Below, in pieces: positions 1 through 7,861 of a stretch of DNA of 18,203 nt. Each line of letters opens with the position of its first letter. Position 1 is the stretch's first letter. A program made the translations under genes and the position numbers. Origin of the DNA: CAXMQS01 sp964195995. Lineage in GTDB: Bacteria; Actinomycetota; Acidimicrobiia; Spongiisociales; JAOTWH01. Under the pieces are notes generated by a model. It was not told where the DNA came from and did not search any database. It saw nothing but the letters and a program-made list of their open reading frames with translations. The DNA is taken from the NCBI GenBank assembly GCA_964195995.1, contig CAXMQS010000091.1:1-18203 (forward strand), written 5' to 3'.

Positions 1-653
1 TCGAGTGCCTTGGGCACCATGGCAGCCAGCGCCACGATGGAAACATCGGACCCCTCGCGGCGAATCCGTGCCGTGCCGAGCTCATCGACCAGCTCACCCT
101 CAGGGACCTCGCCCTTGGTCGCCAACAGAGCCTTGTGCTCGAAGAATATGACGGGGTCAGGATCGCGCACCGAAGCGGCCATGAGGCCGACGACATCGGC
201 GGGGGTGGATGGGGCGACAACCTTGAGCCCGGGGACCATCATGATCCAGTTCTCGAGGCTTTGGGAGTGCTGAGCACCGAAGCGGGCCCCGGCCCCGTTC
301 AGGGTCTGCACCACCAACGGCAGGCTCACCTGGCCGTCGGTCATGTACCGAGTCTTGGCGATCTCGTTGGCGATGAGGTCGAAGCCAACAGCAAGGAAAT
401 CGGAGAACATGATCTCGGCGATGACCGGCGTTCCGGTCATGGCGGCCCCCATGGCCGCTCCCAGGATGGCCTGCTCGGAGATAGGGGTATCGCGCACCCT
501 CAGGGGCCCGAACTCCTCGAGCAATCCCACGTTGGTTTTGAACACCCCTCCTGCTTCGGCGATATCTTCGCCGAGCATCACCAGCGCCGGGTCGCGACGC
601 ATCTCCTGAGCTATTCCCCACGCCACCGCCTCGCGATATGTCAGTTCCGCCAT
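1..653 (-). CDS. 2-oxoacid dehydrogenase E1 component, beta subunit (partial, C-terminus off the left edge)
   Basis: Beta subunit of a heterotetrameric thiamine-diphosphate E1 (pyruvate, acetoin or branched-chain 2-oxoacid dehydrogenase type), which with the alpha subunit decarboxylates a 2-oxoacid and passes the acyl group to lipoyl-E2 in the cytoplasm. About 217 residues of an expected ~325 are in the window. Seen: the N-terminus MAELTYREAV, the GEDIAEAGGVFK segment (residues 28-39), TPISEQ with the conserved glutamate E60 that contacts ThDP, and GAQHSQSLENW (126-136), all typical of the transketolase-like pyrimidine-binding domain. The ATG at 653 has a GGAGG Shine-Dalgarno six bases upstream. 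The gene overlaps the end of the alpha gene by 13 nt, so the two are translationally linked. The substrate cannot be decided because E2/E3 genes are not visible; acoB, pdhB or bkdB-like are all possible. Confidence 0.95.
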   Translation of the reverse strand, partial: MAELTYREAVAWGIAQEMRRDPALVMLGEDIAEAGGVFKTNVGLLEEFGPLRVRDTPISEQAILGAAMGAAMTGTPVIAEIMFSDFLAVGFDLIANEIAKTRYMTDGQVSLPLVVQTLNGAGARFGAQHSQSLENWIMMVPGLKVVAPSTPADVVGLMAASVRDPDPVIFFEHKALLATKGEVPEGELVDELGTARIRREGSDVSIVALAAMVPKAL

Positions 654-1717
654 GCCGAACCTCCATCTGCCCACACCTGCGTCAACAGGACGTCCTCGCT
701 GGGGAAAGGGCTCTCCTTGGCGAACTCGGTCGCCGCTTCGACTGCTGCCGCGACTTCGAGTTGGATGTCGCTCAACGCGGCTTCGCTCACGCCCAGCCGC
801 AGCAATCGCTGGTGGTACATCGGGATGGGATCGCGCTCCTTCCACGCCTCCACCTCATCCGGCGGCCGGTACTTGCCAGGATCGGCGCGGGAATGGCCGC
901 CGGACCGGTAGGTGACGGCCTCGATCAAGGACGGCCCGCCGCCACTGCGGGCCCTGGCGAGCGCATCGCGAGCGACCAGATAGACGGCGTCGGCATCGTT
1001 GCCATCCACGATGATGGATTCCAAGCCGTACGACGAGGCCCGGTCGGCCGCAGGGTGAGGTACCGCGGTGACGACATCGATGGGCGTGTACTCCATGTAG
1101 AGGTTGTTCTCGCACACGAATACCGTCGGCAGCTTCCAGACTGCGGCGAGGTTGAGCGCTTCGTGGAAGGCGCCGATGTTGGTGGTGCCATCGCCGAAGA
1201 AGCACACCGCAACCTCATCGGTACCCCGCAGCTGCGCGGTCCACGCCGCTCCGTTGGCGACGCACAGATGAGCGCCGATGATGGCATACGAACCCATGGC
1301 CCCGTGCTCGACGCTGGTGAGGTGCATCGATCCGCCCTTGCCCCCGAGGATCCCCGTTCCTCGACCCAACAGCTCGGCCATCATCTCGGGAAGTGGCGCT
1401 CCTCGGACCAAGGTGTGGGCGTGTCCCCGGTAGGTGGCGAAGGTGTAGTCGCCGGGCCGCATCGCCGCACCGAACCCGGCCGCAACGGCCTCCATGCCGA
1501 GGGACAGGTGACTGGTCCCCTTGACCAGATTCTGCATGAAGAGGTCGTAGGCCCGCTTTTCGAATTGCCGCAGCTGCTGTTGTTTGCGATAGAGATCGAT
1601 CCGGACGTCGAGAGCGATTTCGGCGTCGTCCATCGACGCATCGACCGGTCGCGGCAACCTGGCTGGTCGGAGCGAATAGTCGCGGTGGCCCTGGTCTTCG
1701 GTCGACTCAGTGCTCAT
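641..1717 (-). CDS. 2-oxoacid dehydrogenase E1 component, alpha subunit
   Basis: ThDP-binding alpha subunit of the same E1 enzyme; 358 residues, normal for the family. The ThDP/Mg motif runs from GDG (175-177) through TTNIGAFHEALN to ENN (203-205). TYRGHAHTL (95-103) carries the conserved active-site histidines, and YRSGGHSRADPGKYR (270-284) is the flexible active-site loop that is phosphorylated in the mitochondrial homologues. It is cotranscribed with the beta subunit (13-nt overlap), alpha first. The chosen ATG at 1717 overlaps by ATGA the stop of a possible 35-codon leader ORF and has only a weak purine run upstream; M29 (MDDAEIAL) is an alternative start. The family is secure. Whether it acts on pyruvate, acetoin or a branched-chain 2-oxoacid is open. 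Confidence 0.95.
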   Translation of the reverse strand: MSTESTEDQGHRDYSLRPARLPRPVDASMDDAEIALDVRIDLYRKQQQLRQFEKRAYDLFMQNLVKGTSHLSLGMEAVAAGFGAAMRPGDYTFATYRGHAHTLVRGAPLPEMMAELLGRGTGILGGKGGSMHLTSVEHGAMGSYAIIGAHLCVANGAAWTAQLRGTDEVAVCFFGDGTTNIGAFHEALNLAAVWKLPTVFVCENNLYMEYTPIDVVTAVPHPAADRASSYGLESIIVDGNDADAVYLVARDALARARSGGGPSLIEAVTYRSGGHSRADPGKYRPPDEVEAWKERDPIPMYHQRLLRLGVSEAALSDIQLEVAAAVEAATEFAKESPFPSEDVLLTQVWADGGSAWRN

Positions 1718-1821
1718 TCACAACCATCGATTCTTCGTGGAGCAACAGCATGGCCTTCGGGCTTCGGCGACCCGCCGATGCTCAGCGGGGGCGGGCTAAT
1801 CGCTACAGGGGTCTCGTCCAT
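1714..1821 (-). CDS. possible 35-residue leader ORF ahead of the E1 alpha gene
   Basis: A short frame starts at the ATG ending at 1821 and ends in a TGA that overlaps the E1 alpha start codon as ATGA (1714-1717). An AAGGA-like Shine-Dalgarno lies about ten bases before its ATG. The predicted peptide begins MDETPVAISP and is rich in proline and glycine; no domain is recognised. The ATGA overlap is the usual arrangement for translational coupling, and the E1 alpha start itself lacks a good ribosome site, which is the reason for listing this ORF. It could also be chance in GC-rich DNA. Confidence 0.3.
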   Translation of the reverse strand: MDETPVAISPPPLSIGGSPKPEGHAVAPRRIDGCE

Positions 1822-2077
1822 GGCGTTCGTCCTTGCTCGGCAATTCCAGACCCCGACCGATCAAGCCACTCGGAGCCACCGCGGCGATACTAGAGGACCA
1901 TCGCTCATGTCGCTCCGTCGGGGGTGTCCGCTACAGCCGCAGCCACGATTTCTCGGATCACCGTCTGGCACTTGTTCCTGATGAGGACCGTGCCGCGCAG
2001 GGGTAGTGCTTGGCCTCGCCACTGCGGCGGGGTGAAGCAGCGCGAGTAGGTTGCCAGTCTGCCGCTGTGGAGGAAGC
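1718..2077. other. divergent intergenic region between E1 alpha and the F420 oxidoreductase
   Basis: About 360 nt separate the two divergent genes, so promoters in both directions must lie here. Apart from the possible leader ORF on the minus strand, no convincing gene is seen. A minus-strand TAGTAT (near 1888-1893) could be a -10 box, but no good -35 was found. A strong GGAGGAAG ribosome site sits immediately before the ATG at 2078. Confidence 0.4.
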
Positions 2078-2959
2078 ATGGAACTCGGACGCGTAGGGAT
2101 CTGGTCGGGACAGTTGGGGAGGATGCCGGCGGCCTCGGCTCGCGAAACGATCGGAGCGATCGAAGCGCTCGGCTTCCGCGCCGTCTGGTACCCGGAGTCG
2201 GTCGCCAAGGAGTCCATGTCTCTGGCAGCGATGCTGCTGGCAGCGAGCACGGAAGTCGTTGTGGCCAGCGGCATCGCCAACATCTGGGCACGAGACCCGG
2301 CCGCCATGATCAACGGAGCCCGGACCCTCGCCGACGCCTTCCCGGGCCGCTTCCTGCTGGGAGTTGGCGTCAGCCATGCCCCCAACGCCGCCCGACGCGG
2401 CCACGAATACCGCCGCCCGCTAGCCACCATGCGCGCCTACCTCGACGGCATGGACGATGCCCCCTATCTCGGGCCACAGCCCCCGGAACCACCAGAGATC
2501 GTGTTGGCGGCATTGGGGCCGCGGATGCTGGCGCTGGCTGCCGAGCGTACCCAGGGGGCCCATCCCTACTTCGTACCGGTGGAACACACCTCGTTCGCCC
2601 GTGCCCAATTGGGACCGGAGCCCCTTCTCGCCCCGGAGCAAGGTGTCGTCCTCTCCGCAGACCCGGGCGAGGCGCGGAGTATCGCCAGAGAACATGCCCG
2701 CACCTACCTGGCGCTCGACAACTACCGCAACAACCTGCAGCGGCTGGGATGGAGCGATGCTGATGTCGCCGGCGACGGCTCCGACGAGCTGATCGACGCC
2801 GTCATCGCCTGGGGCGACGTCGCCAACATTCAGGCACGGGTGGCCGCCCATTTGGCGGCAGGAGCCGACCACGTGTGCGTCCAGGTGCTCAACGGCCCTC
2901 CGGATCGGTTCCCGCTACCCAAATTACAGCGCCTCGCCGGGGCGTTGCTGGAGTTGTGA
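2078..2959 (+). CDS. LLM-class F420-dependent oxidoreductase (TIGR03620-like)
   Basis: Luciferase-like monooxygenase superfamily protein, 293 residues, a TIM-barrel flavin/F420 enzyme expected in the cytoplasm. Seen: the N-terminal strand RVGIWSG, then GFRAVWYPES (32-41), the ASGIANIWARDP segment (63-74), RFLLGVGVSH (91-100), and GAHPYFVPVEHT (160-171), which matches the TIGR03620 group of F420-dependent oxidoreductases known mainly from actinobacteria. The ATG at 2078 is preferred over an in-frame ATG at 2051 because GGAGGAAG lies directly before it and family homology begins there. It is divergent from the E1 genes and converges on the MmgE/PrpD gene with a 61-nt gap. The substrate is unknown. 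Use of F420 rather than FMN is inferred from the family. Confidence 0.92.
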   Translation: MELGRVGIWSGQLGRMPAASARETIGAIEALGFRAVWYPESVAKESMSLAAMLLAASTEVVVASGIANIWARDPAAMINGARTLADAFPGRFLLGVGVSHAPNAARRGHEYRRPLATMRAYLDGMDDAPYLGPQPPEPPEIVLAALGPRMLALAAERTQGAHPYFVPVEHTSFARAQLGPEPLLAPEQGVVLSADPGEARSIAREHARTYLALDNYRNNLQRLGWSDADVAGDGSDELIDAVIAWGDVANIQARVAAHLAAGADHVCVQVLNGPPDRFPLPKLQRLAGALLEL

Positions 2960-3020
2960 GCGGTGGCGGTGATCCGACCTCGAAGTCCTCGACGTCTGGG
3001 CCTACTTGTGGCTGGGTCGA

Positions 3021-4517
3021 TTACTCAAGTGTCGGCCATGCCGAGGTAAGAGCATCGCCGAGGCCACGCATCGAACCTCCGCCAGAGAGCTTCCCGATGG
3101 CATCGATCACGGCAACGCGTGCGGCCTCAGGCACAGCGCTGGCTAGATCGTGCAGTTTGGTCGCCAACTCGTCGGAGGTGAATGGATTCTCGGGGTCACC
3201 CTTGGGGTAATCGACGCGGGCGGAAAGCGACCGACCGTCTTTCAGCTGAATCTCGACGCTGGCCGGCCACTTCTCTGGGAAGTCCACCTCGAGCGACGGA
3301 TCGGCCACGCACTCCACCCGATCCATCAACGCGTGAAGGCGGGGGTCGTGCACGGCATCATCGGTGTGCTCGTGAACCGAGGCCCGGCCGTGGAGCAGGG
3401 CAACTGCCGCCCCAAAGGGCATGCTGAACTGAGTATCCACGCGGTTGGCAGGTCGGCGCTTGTCGGCTATCGGAGCCGCGATGATGTCCCAGCTGGCAGC
3501 GAGCACGCCGACAGTGACGGCGTCAACCTGGTCGGCCGTCACCTCGTGCTGGCGACGAATGTCCAGGATGGCGTCCAGTGATGCCTGCTCGTAGCGACAG
3601 CAGCCGTGGGCCTTAGTGCTGGTGCGTTCGATCGCGAAGGGTCGTACCCCCAACTCGTCTGTGGGCGACGGCGAGTCCGGCCTATCCGAATGACCGGCGA
3701 AGTAGCCGTAAGGGCGCTCCAGCACCCGGGAGGGGCCGCGGTATCCCTCTTCGGCGAACGCGGAGGCGATGATCCCGGCGTGGGCGGCCCAGCCGGGATG
3801 AAGATGCTTGGTCCAGGAGCCATCGGTGAGAAAGCTCATCGACCCCGACGACATGCTTCCGGCGATGCCCATGGCGTTCGTGACCTGCTCGGTGTCTCCT
3901 CCCGTCAGGAGACTGGCCGCCGCCGCGGCGCCGAACGCACCGACGGTGCCGGTCGGGTGGAAGCCCCGGGCATATTCGGCGGCCGGACCGGTGGCTTGGC
4001 CGATTCGACACATGATCTCGTAGCCGGCCACGGTGGCGTCCACGAAGGACTCCCAGTCAGCATCGGTGGCGATGGCGAGAGGAAGCAGCGTCGAGAAGAC
4101 GACGGCTCCCGGATGCGACGACGACGGCTGGTGGGTGTCGTCGCTCTCCAGGGCGTGGGCGGCAACGCCGTACACCAGGGCCGCCGTCTCCGGGACCGAG
4201 TCGGAGCCGTCCGGCAGCGGGACCGGGCCGGTGAAGCGGCGGGCGTACCGGAGCACGGGGGCCACCGAGGGGCTGGGCGCACCACCAAGAAGGTTGGCGC
4301 AGTAGTCGAGGAGCCGATCCTGCACCACGGCGCTCAGCCCGTCTGGTGTCCCCGCGGGGCCAAGCCCCGTTGCCCACGCCGCCAGCGTCGCCGTCGCGGC
4401 ATCGGACGACACATCGTGTGTTTCGCTCCGCGGTGCCACGGTGGGCTGGCCGGCGGTCACGATGTCACCCCCAAGCGTTGATCGGGATACATGGAGCACC
4501 GCAAGATTACATCCCAT
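3021..4517 (-). CDS. MmgE/PrpD family protein
   Basis: Member of the MmgE/PrpD superfamily, which includes 2-methylcitrate dehydratase and cis-aconitate decarboxylase; members handle branched di- or tricarboxylates without a metal cluster. 498 residues from ATG 4517. Seen: HALESDDTHQ (121-130), GFHPTGTVGAFGAA (185-198), the DGSWTKHLHPGWAAHAG stretch (232-248) and KAHGCCRYEQASLDA (302-316), all at expected places, followed by the C-terminal small domain. The start is uncertain: GTG at 4460 (479 residues) has a GGGGGTGA ribosome site and removes an N-terminus unlike the family. The C-terminus converges on the F420 oxidoreductase gene. The 5' end faces the alpha/beta hydrolase gene, suggesting a shared divergent control region. 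The exact substrate is unknown; a dehydratase acting on a methylated dicarboxylate would fit the neighbouring CoA-transferases. Confidence 0.9.
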   Translation of the reverse strand: MGCNLAVLHVSRSTLGGDIVTAGQPTVAPRSETHDVSSDAATATLAAWATGLGPAGTPDGLSAVVQDRLLDYCANLLGGAPSPSVAPVLRYARRFTGPVPLPDGSDSVPETAALVYGVAAHALESDDTHQPSSSHPGAVVFSTLLPLAIATDADWESFVDATVAGYEIMCRIGQATGPAAEYARGFHPTGTVGAFGAAAAASLLTGGDTEQVTNAMGIAGSMSSGSMSFLTDGSWTKHLHPGWAAHAGIIASAFAEEGYRGPSRVLERPYGYFAGHSDRPDSPSPTDELGVRPFAIERTSTKAHGCCRYEQASLDAILDIRRQHEVTADQVDAVTVGVLAASWDIIAAPIADKRRPANRVDTQFSMPFGAAVALLHGRASVHEHTDDAVHDPRLHALMDRVECVADPSLEVDFPEKWPASVEIQLKDGRSLSARVDYPKGDPENPFTSDELATKLHDLASAVPEAARVAVIDAIGKLSGGGSMRGLGDALTSAWPTLE

Positions 4518-4665
4518 CCAGACCCCGAGCGAATACGACCGTTGGCAGATTGACGGCCGCGGAGAGTCGCGCCTAGCCTGCGAAGGGGCGCAGCCTCACC
4601 GCAAGAGCGCACTTCACCTCAGTGGATTGGCGGAGTGGTTAAGGGACACCTCAAGGAGGTCTGAC

Positions 4666-5601
4666 ATGCAACGAGAGATCGAGTTCCGCAGCGAAACGCG
4701 CGGCGAGATGATCCGGGCCGATCTCTTCACCCCGGACACGGGAGAAGGGCCCTGGCCGGTTGTCATCATGGGCGGTGGCTGGTGCTACGTCAAAGAGCTG
4801 ATCATGCCCGAGTACGCCCAGCACTTCCTCGATGCCGGCGTCGCCGCGCTGATCTTCGACTACCGCCACTTCGGGGCTAGCGACGGCGAGCCTCGCCAGC
4901 ACATCGATCCCTGGAAGCAGATCGCCGACTATCGCAGCGCGATCGACGCGGTCACCTACTTGGACGACCTCAAGGCCGATGTCGACCCGGAGCGCATCGC
5001 CGTGTGGGGCATCTCCTACAGCGGAGGGCACGTGCTGGCGGTCGGCGCACTGGATCCACGGGTGAAGTGCATCGTGTCCCAGATTCCGGTGATCGAGGGC
5101 TGGTACAACTCGATGCGGGCCCACGGTTCGGTTGGCTTCCGCGAACTGACGGCACTCGTCGATGAGGACCGCAAGAACCGCTACCTGACCGGAGTCCACG
5201 GCCACATCCCTCACTCGGGCGACCCCAAGACCGAGGTGGCAACTTGGCCCCATCCCGAAACCAAGCCGATCTTCCTCAAGATCAAGGAAACGACCGCACC
5301 GCGCCACGAGCACTACAGCACGATCCAGTCGGTCGAGTTCGTGTGGGCGTACAACATGCGCCCCTACCTGCCGATGATCCTGAACACGCCAACGCTCATG
5401 ATCGTCGCCGAAGGCGACGACCTCACCATGTGGGAGCGCGAGATTCCGGCTTTCGGCGAGATCGCCACAACGAAGAAGAAGCTGTTCGTCCAGGAGAAGA
5501 GCAGCCACATGAGCATGTACAGCGATATGTCTCACTTGCAGATCGCAGCCCTTCAGGCCGCGGACTGGCTGCGGGAATGGCTCATCACCGCCAACGAGTG
5601 A
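4666..5601 (+). CDS. alpha/beta hydrolase (CocE/dienelactone-hydrolase-like)
   Basis: Predicted cytoplasmic serine hydrolase, 311 residues, acting on an ester, thioester or amide. Seen: strand and oxyanion region VVIMGGGWCY (32-41), LIFDYRHFGASDG (62-74), the nucleophile elbow GISYSGG (115-121) with Ser117 in a GxSYxG setting as in CocE/X-prolyl peptidase-type hydrolases, acid candidates Asp251/Asp252 in AEGDD, and His281 in SSHMSMY. The ATG at 4666 is preceded by a perfect AAGGAGGT ribosome site; frames extending upstream have no such support. First gene of a plus-strand set followed 41 nt later by the SDR gene. It may hydrolyse an acyl-CoA or a ring-cleavage product, but the sequence does not show which. 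Confidence 0.9.
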   Translation: MQREIEFRSETRGEMIRADLFTPDTGEGPWPVVIMGGGWCYVKELIMPEYAQHFLDAGVAALIFDYRHFGASDGEPRQHIDPWKQIADYRSAIDAVTYLDDLKADVDPERIAVWGISYSGGHVLAVGALDPRVKCIVSQIPVIEGWYNSMRAHGSVGFRELTALVDEDRKNRYLTGVHGHIPHSGDPKTEVATWPHPETKPIFLKIKETTAPRHEHYSTIQSVEFVWAYNMRPYLPMILNTPTLMIVAEGDDLTMWEREIPAFGEIATTKKKLFVQEKSSHMSMYSDMSHLQIAALQAADWLREWLITANE

Positions 5602-5642
5602 GGCTACCTAGACAGCCGTAACGAGTCGATAAGGAGCAGATC

Positions 5643-6446
5643 ATGGATCTAGGTTTGAAAGGGCGGGTGGCCGCCATCATGGGTGGCAGCGCCGGTATCG
5701 GCAAGGCGATCGCCGCAGGGTTGGCTGCCGAGGGGGCCAATCTCGTGCTGATGGCGCGCGACGAGGACAACCTCAAGAGCGCCGCGAAGGAGATCACCGA
5801 CCAGTGGCCCGTCGAGGTCCTCACCCAGGCTGCGGACAACACCAAGTCCGAAACGATCGATGCCGCCGCCGCGGCAGCAGCCGAGCGTTTCGGCACAGTC
5901 AACATCTTGGTCAACAACGCCGGGCATCGAATGCGCCGCATGGATCGCCAGATCCTGTGGGAAGACGAAGACTGGTTGAGTGACGTCGATGCCAAGACCA
6001 TTGGCATGTTGCGAACCATCCGGGCCTTCCTGCCCCACCTGGCGACCGACGGCAGCGGGCGGATCGTCAACATCAGCGGCCTGGCCGGCTGGGTGGTTTG
6101 GGAGGGTGCCATGACTCACGGCCTCAACAACGCGGCGATGCAGCACGTTGGGACCTACCTCGCCAGCGACCTGGCCGAGGCCAAGATCACGGTCAACACC
6201 GTCGTTCCCGGATTCGTTGGTGTCGAGTGGCGACGGGAGCTGGCGAAGACGATCGCCGACAAGAGTTCGACGACCGTCGATGAGTACCTCGACGGATACA
6301 TCAAGGCCAAGGGGATCCTGGCCGGGCGCTGGGGCGAACCAGAGGAGATCGCCGATCTCACCGTGTTCCTTGCGTCGGACCGTGCGGCCTATATCAACGG
6401 CGCCAGCGTTGTCATCGACGGCGGCATGTCGGTGAACCTTCGGTGA
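5643..6446 (+). CDS. SDR family protein with replaced catalytic Tyr/Lys
   Basis: Short-chain dehydrogenase/reductase fold, 267 residues, typical length. The cofactor motif GGSAGIG (14-20), NNAG (91-94), catalytic-position Ser145 in NISG, PG after beta-6 (189-190) and the C-terminal INGASVVIDGG are intact. The active-site YxxxK is not present: the alignment position 14 residues after Ser145 reads H159-G-L-N-N163, so Tyr becomes His and Lys becomes Asn. The frame is uninterrupted and codon use matches the neighbours, so this is not a decayed gene. The protein may bind NAD(P) but use different chemistry or not be a dehydrogenase at all. ATG 5643 has an AAGGAG site seven bases upstream. It lies in the operon between the hydrolase and the hydroxyacid dehydrogenase. 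Confidence 0.9.
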   Translation: MDLGLKGRVAAIMGGSAGIGKAIAAGLAAEGANLVLMARDEDNLKSAAKEITDQWPVEVLTQAADNTKSETIDAAAAAAAERFGTVNILVNNAGHRMRRMDRQILWEDEDWLSDVDAKTIGMLRTIRAFLPHLATDGSGRIVNISGLAGWVVWEGAMTHGLNNAAMQHVGTYLASDLAEAKITVNTVVPGFVGVEWRRELAKTIADKSSTTVDEYLDGYIKAKGILAGRWGEPEEIADLTVFLASDRAAYINGASVVIDGGMSVNLR

Positions 6447-6462
6447 CCGACGACCCCCGACC

Positions 6463-7383
6463 TTGACCGACGACACGCCCTTGGGTCCACCCATCGCCCT
6501 GATCGGGTACGGGAAGATGGGTCGGCCGATGGGTCGCCGAATGCTCGCCGCAGGAAACCGTCTCATCGTCTACGACCTCGACGCCATTGCGCTGCAAGCG
6601 GCGAGCGCGGACGGAGCTCGGACCGTGGCGTCTCCAGCCGAGGCGGCGGCAGCAGCAGAGGTCGTCGTCACCATGCTCCCCCATCCCCGAGCGACAGCAG
6701 CCGCGTCGTACGGCGACAACGGGGTCGTGGCCGGGTTGCAGCCCGGCACCCTGTGGATCGAGATGGGCAGCTCACTTCCGGCTACCACCCTGGAGCTGGC
6801 ACAAGCCGCCGAGGAACGGCAGGCCGTCCTGCTCGACGCACCGGTCAGCGGCGGTGTGGTCGGTGCGGAGAAAGGAACGCTGACCATCATGGTGGGTGGA
6901 GATTCCGAGCCGTTCGAACGAGCCCGGCCTGTGCTGGACCTGCTCGGGAGCAACGTGTTCCACGTCGGTGATCGGCCCGGCGACGGTGATCTTGCCAAGA
7001 CCATCAACAACCTGCTGTCCGCCGTCAACCTGACGGCGGCCGCCGAGGCACTGACGCTGGGCATCAAGGGAGGCCTCGAACCCGAGCGTCTGCTGGCCGC
7101 GCTCAGCACCGGGTCGGGATCGTCGCGAGCCCTCACCGCCAAGATCCCCAGCTACGTGCTCACCGGCACGTTCGACGCCGGCTTCACAATCGACCAAATG
7201 CTCAAGGATCTCCGCATCTGCCAGGACGTCGCGGCGGGCATGGACGTCCCATCGTTCGTCGGATCGCTGATCCACGCCATGTGGACCTCGTTCGCCGCCG
7301 AGGGCAACGCAGCCGAGGACCACACCACGGTGGCGGCGCTGATAGCGGGCCGGGCCGGTGTCGAAATCGCACCCCGACCGTGA
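6463..7383 (+). CDS. 3-hydroxyisobutyrate dehydrogenase family NAD(P)-dependent oxidoreductase
   Basis: Beta-hydroxyacid dehydrogenase superfamily, 306 residues, oxidising a 3-hydroxyacid to a semialdehyde or reducing the reverse. Seen: Rossmann motif IGYGKMG (14-20) at the N-terminus, DAPVSGG (125-131) followed by KGTLTIMVGG, the signature substrate-binding region, and the catalytic lysine K179 in DLAKTINNLL with N182/N183. The C-terminal helical domain ends MWTSFAAEGN...DHTTVAAL as in the family. The start is taken as TTG 6463, 16 nt after the SDR stop, with no clear ribosome site. The next in-frame ATG lies inside the Rossmann motif, so the start must be near here. An 11-bp direct duplication spans the junction (see findings). 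Third gene of the operon. The substrate is unknown. Confidence 0.92.
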   Translation: MTDDTPLGPPIALIGYGKMGRPMGRRMLAAGNRLIVYDLDAIALQAASADGARTVASPAEAAAAAEVVVTMLPHPRATAAASYGDNGVVAGLQPGTLWIEMGSSLPATTLELAQAAEERQAVLLDAPVSGGVVGAEKGTLTIMVGGDSEPFERARPVLDLLGSNVFHVGDRPGDGDLAKTINNLLSAVNLTAAAEALTLGIKGGLEPERLLAALSTGSGSSRALTAKIPSYVLTGTFDAGFTIDQMLKDLRICQDVAAGMDVPSFVGSLIHAMWTSFAAEGNAAEDHTTVAALIAGRAGVEIAPRP

Positions 7384-7450
7384 GCTGGATCATTTCTAGA
7401 GCGTGCCGGATCTTCGGACTCGACCGTCATCAGACCTTCTAGGAGCAACA

Positions 7451-7861
7451 TTGAGTGAGCAGGACGAACGACAGGCCTACATCGACGACATGGTGAAGAG
7501 GCGGGGATACGTCCTCGATTACCACAAGGTCATGGTCCAAAACGACCTCGACTTCATGAAGGCGGCCGACGGCGTGGTCCATGCCGCCTATCTCAAGGAG
7601 AGGCTGCTCGACCGCAAGACCAAGGAGCTCATATTCATCGTGTCACTTACTGTTATGGGTGCCGCCAAAGAGCACATACAGAGCCATATCCGCGTGGCTC
7701 TGAAGCTCGGGGTCTCCTCCGCAGAGATCCTCGAGGCCATAGAGATCTCGTTTCCGGAGGCCGGGGCGGTCGCCTTCCAGCGCGGGTTCGATGCGTGGCG
7801 GGAGGTTGTCGATGCCACGGGTATCGAGCCGAGCCCCGAGGTCACACCGCCGGCCGGCTAG
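7451..7861 (+). CDS. carboxymuconolactone decarboxylase (CMD) family protein without redox cysteines
   Basis: Small all-helical CMD-domain protein, 136 residues. The characteristic helix and its continuation read AAKEHIQSHIRVALKLGVSS (71-90), with E74, H75 and H79, followed by AEILEAIEIS. In the AhpD branch of this family a CxxC lies in this helix; here it is absent and the protein contains no cysteine, so it is not an AhpD-type peroxidase reductase. It belongs with decarboxylase-like or uncharacterised CMD proteins. TTG 7451 is chosen over GTG 7403 because AGGAG lies six bases before it and homology starts there. Last gene of the plus-strand operon. Its TAG and the TAG of the converging RidA-like gene share the palindrome CTAG at 7858-7861. 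Confidence 0.85.
   Translation: MSEQDERQAYIDDMVKRRGYVLDYHKVMVQNDLDFMKAADGVVHAAYLKERLLDRKTKELIFIVSLTVMGAAKEHIQSHIRVALKLGVSSAEILEAIEISFPEAGAVAFQRGFDAWREVVDATGIEPSPEVTPPAG

Noticed and set aside
638..1981. Long plus-strand frame of 447 codons opposite the E1 alpha gene
   Set aside because: Antisense shadow of a clear ThDP-dependent E1 alpha gene; its translation has no family motif.
4626..4665. tRNA-like D-arm (GGCGGAGTGGTTAAGG) before the alpha/beta hydrolase
   Set aside because: No matching acceptor stem, anticodon arm or T-arm (GGTTCGAATC-type) follows; the next bases are the AAGGAGGT ribosome site and the coding start.
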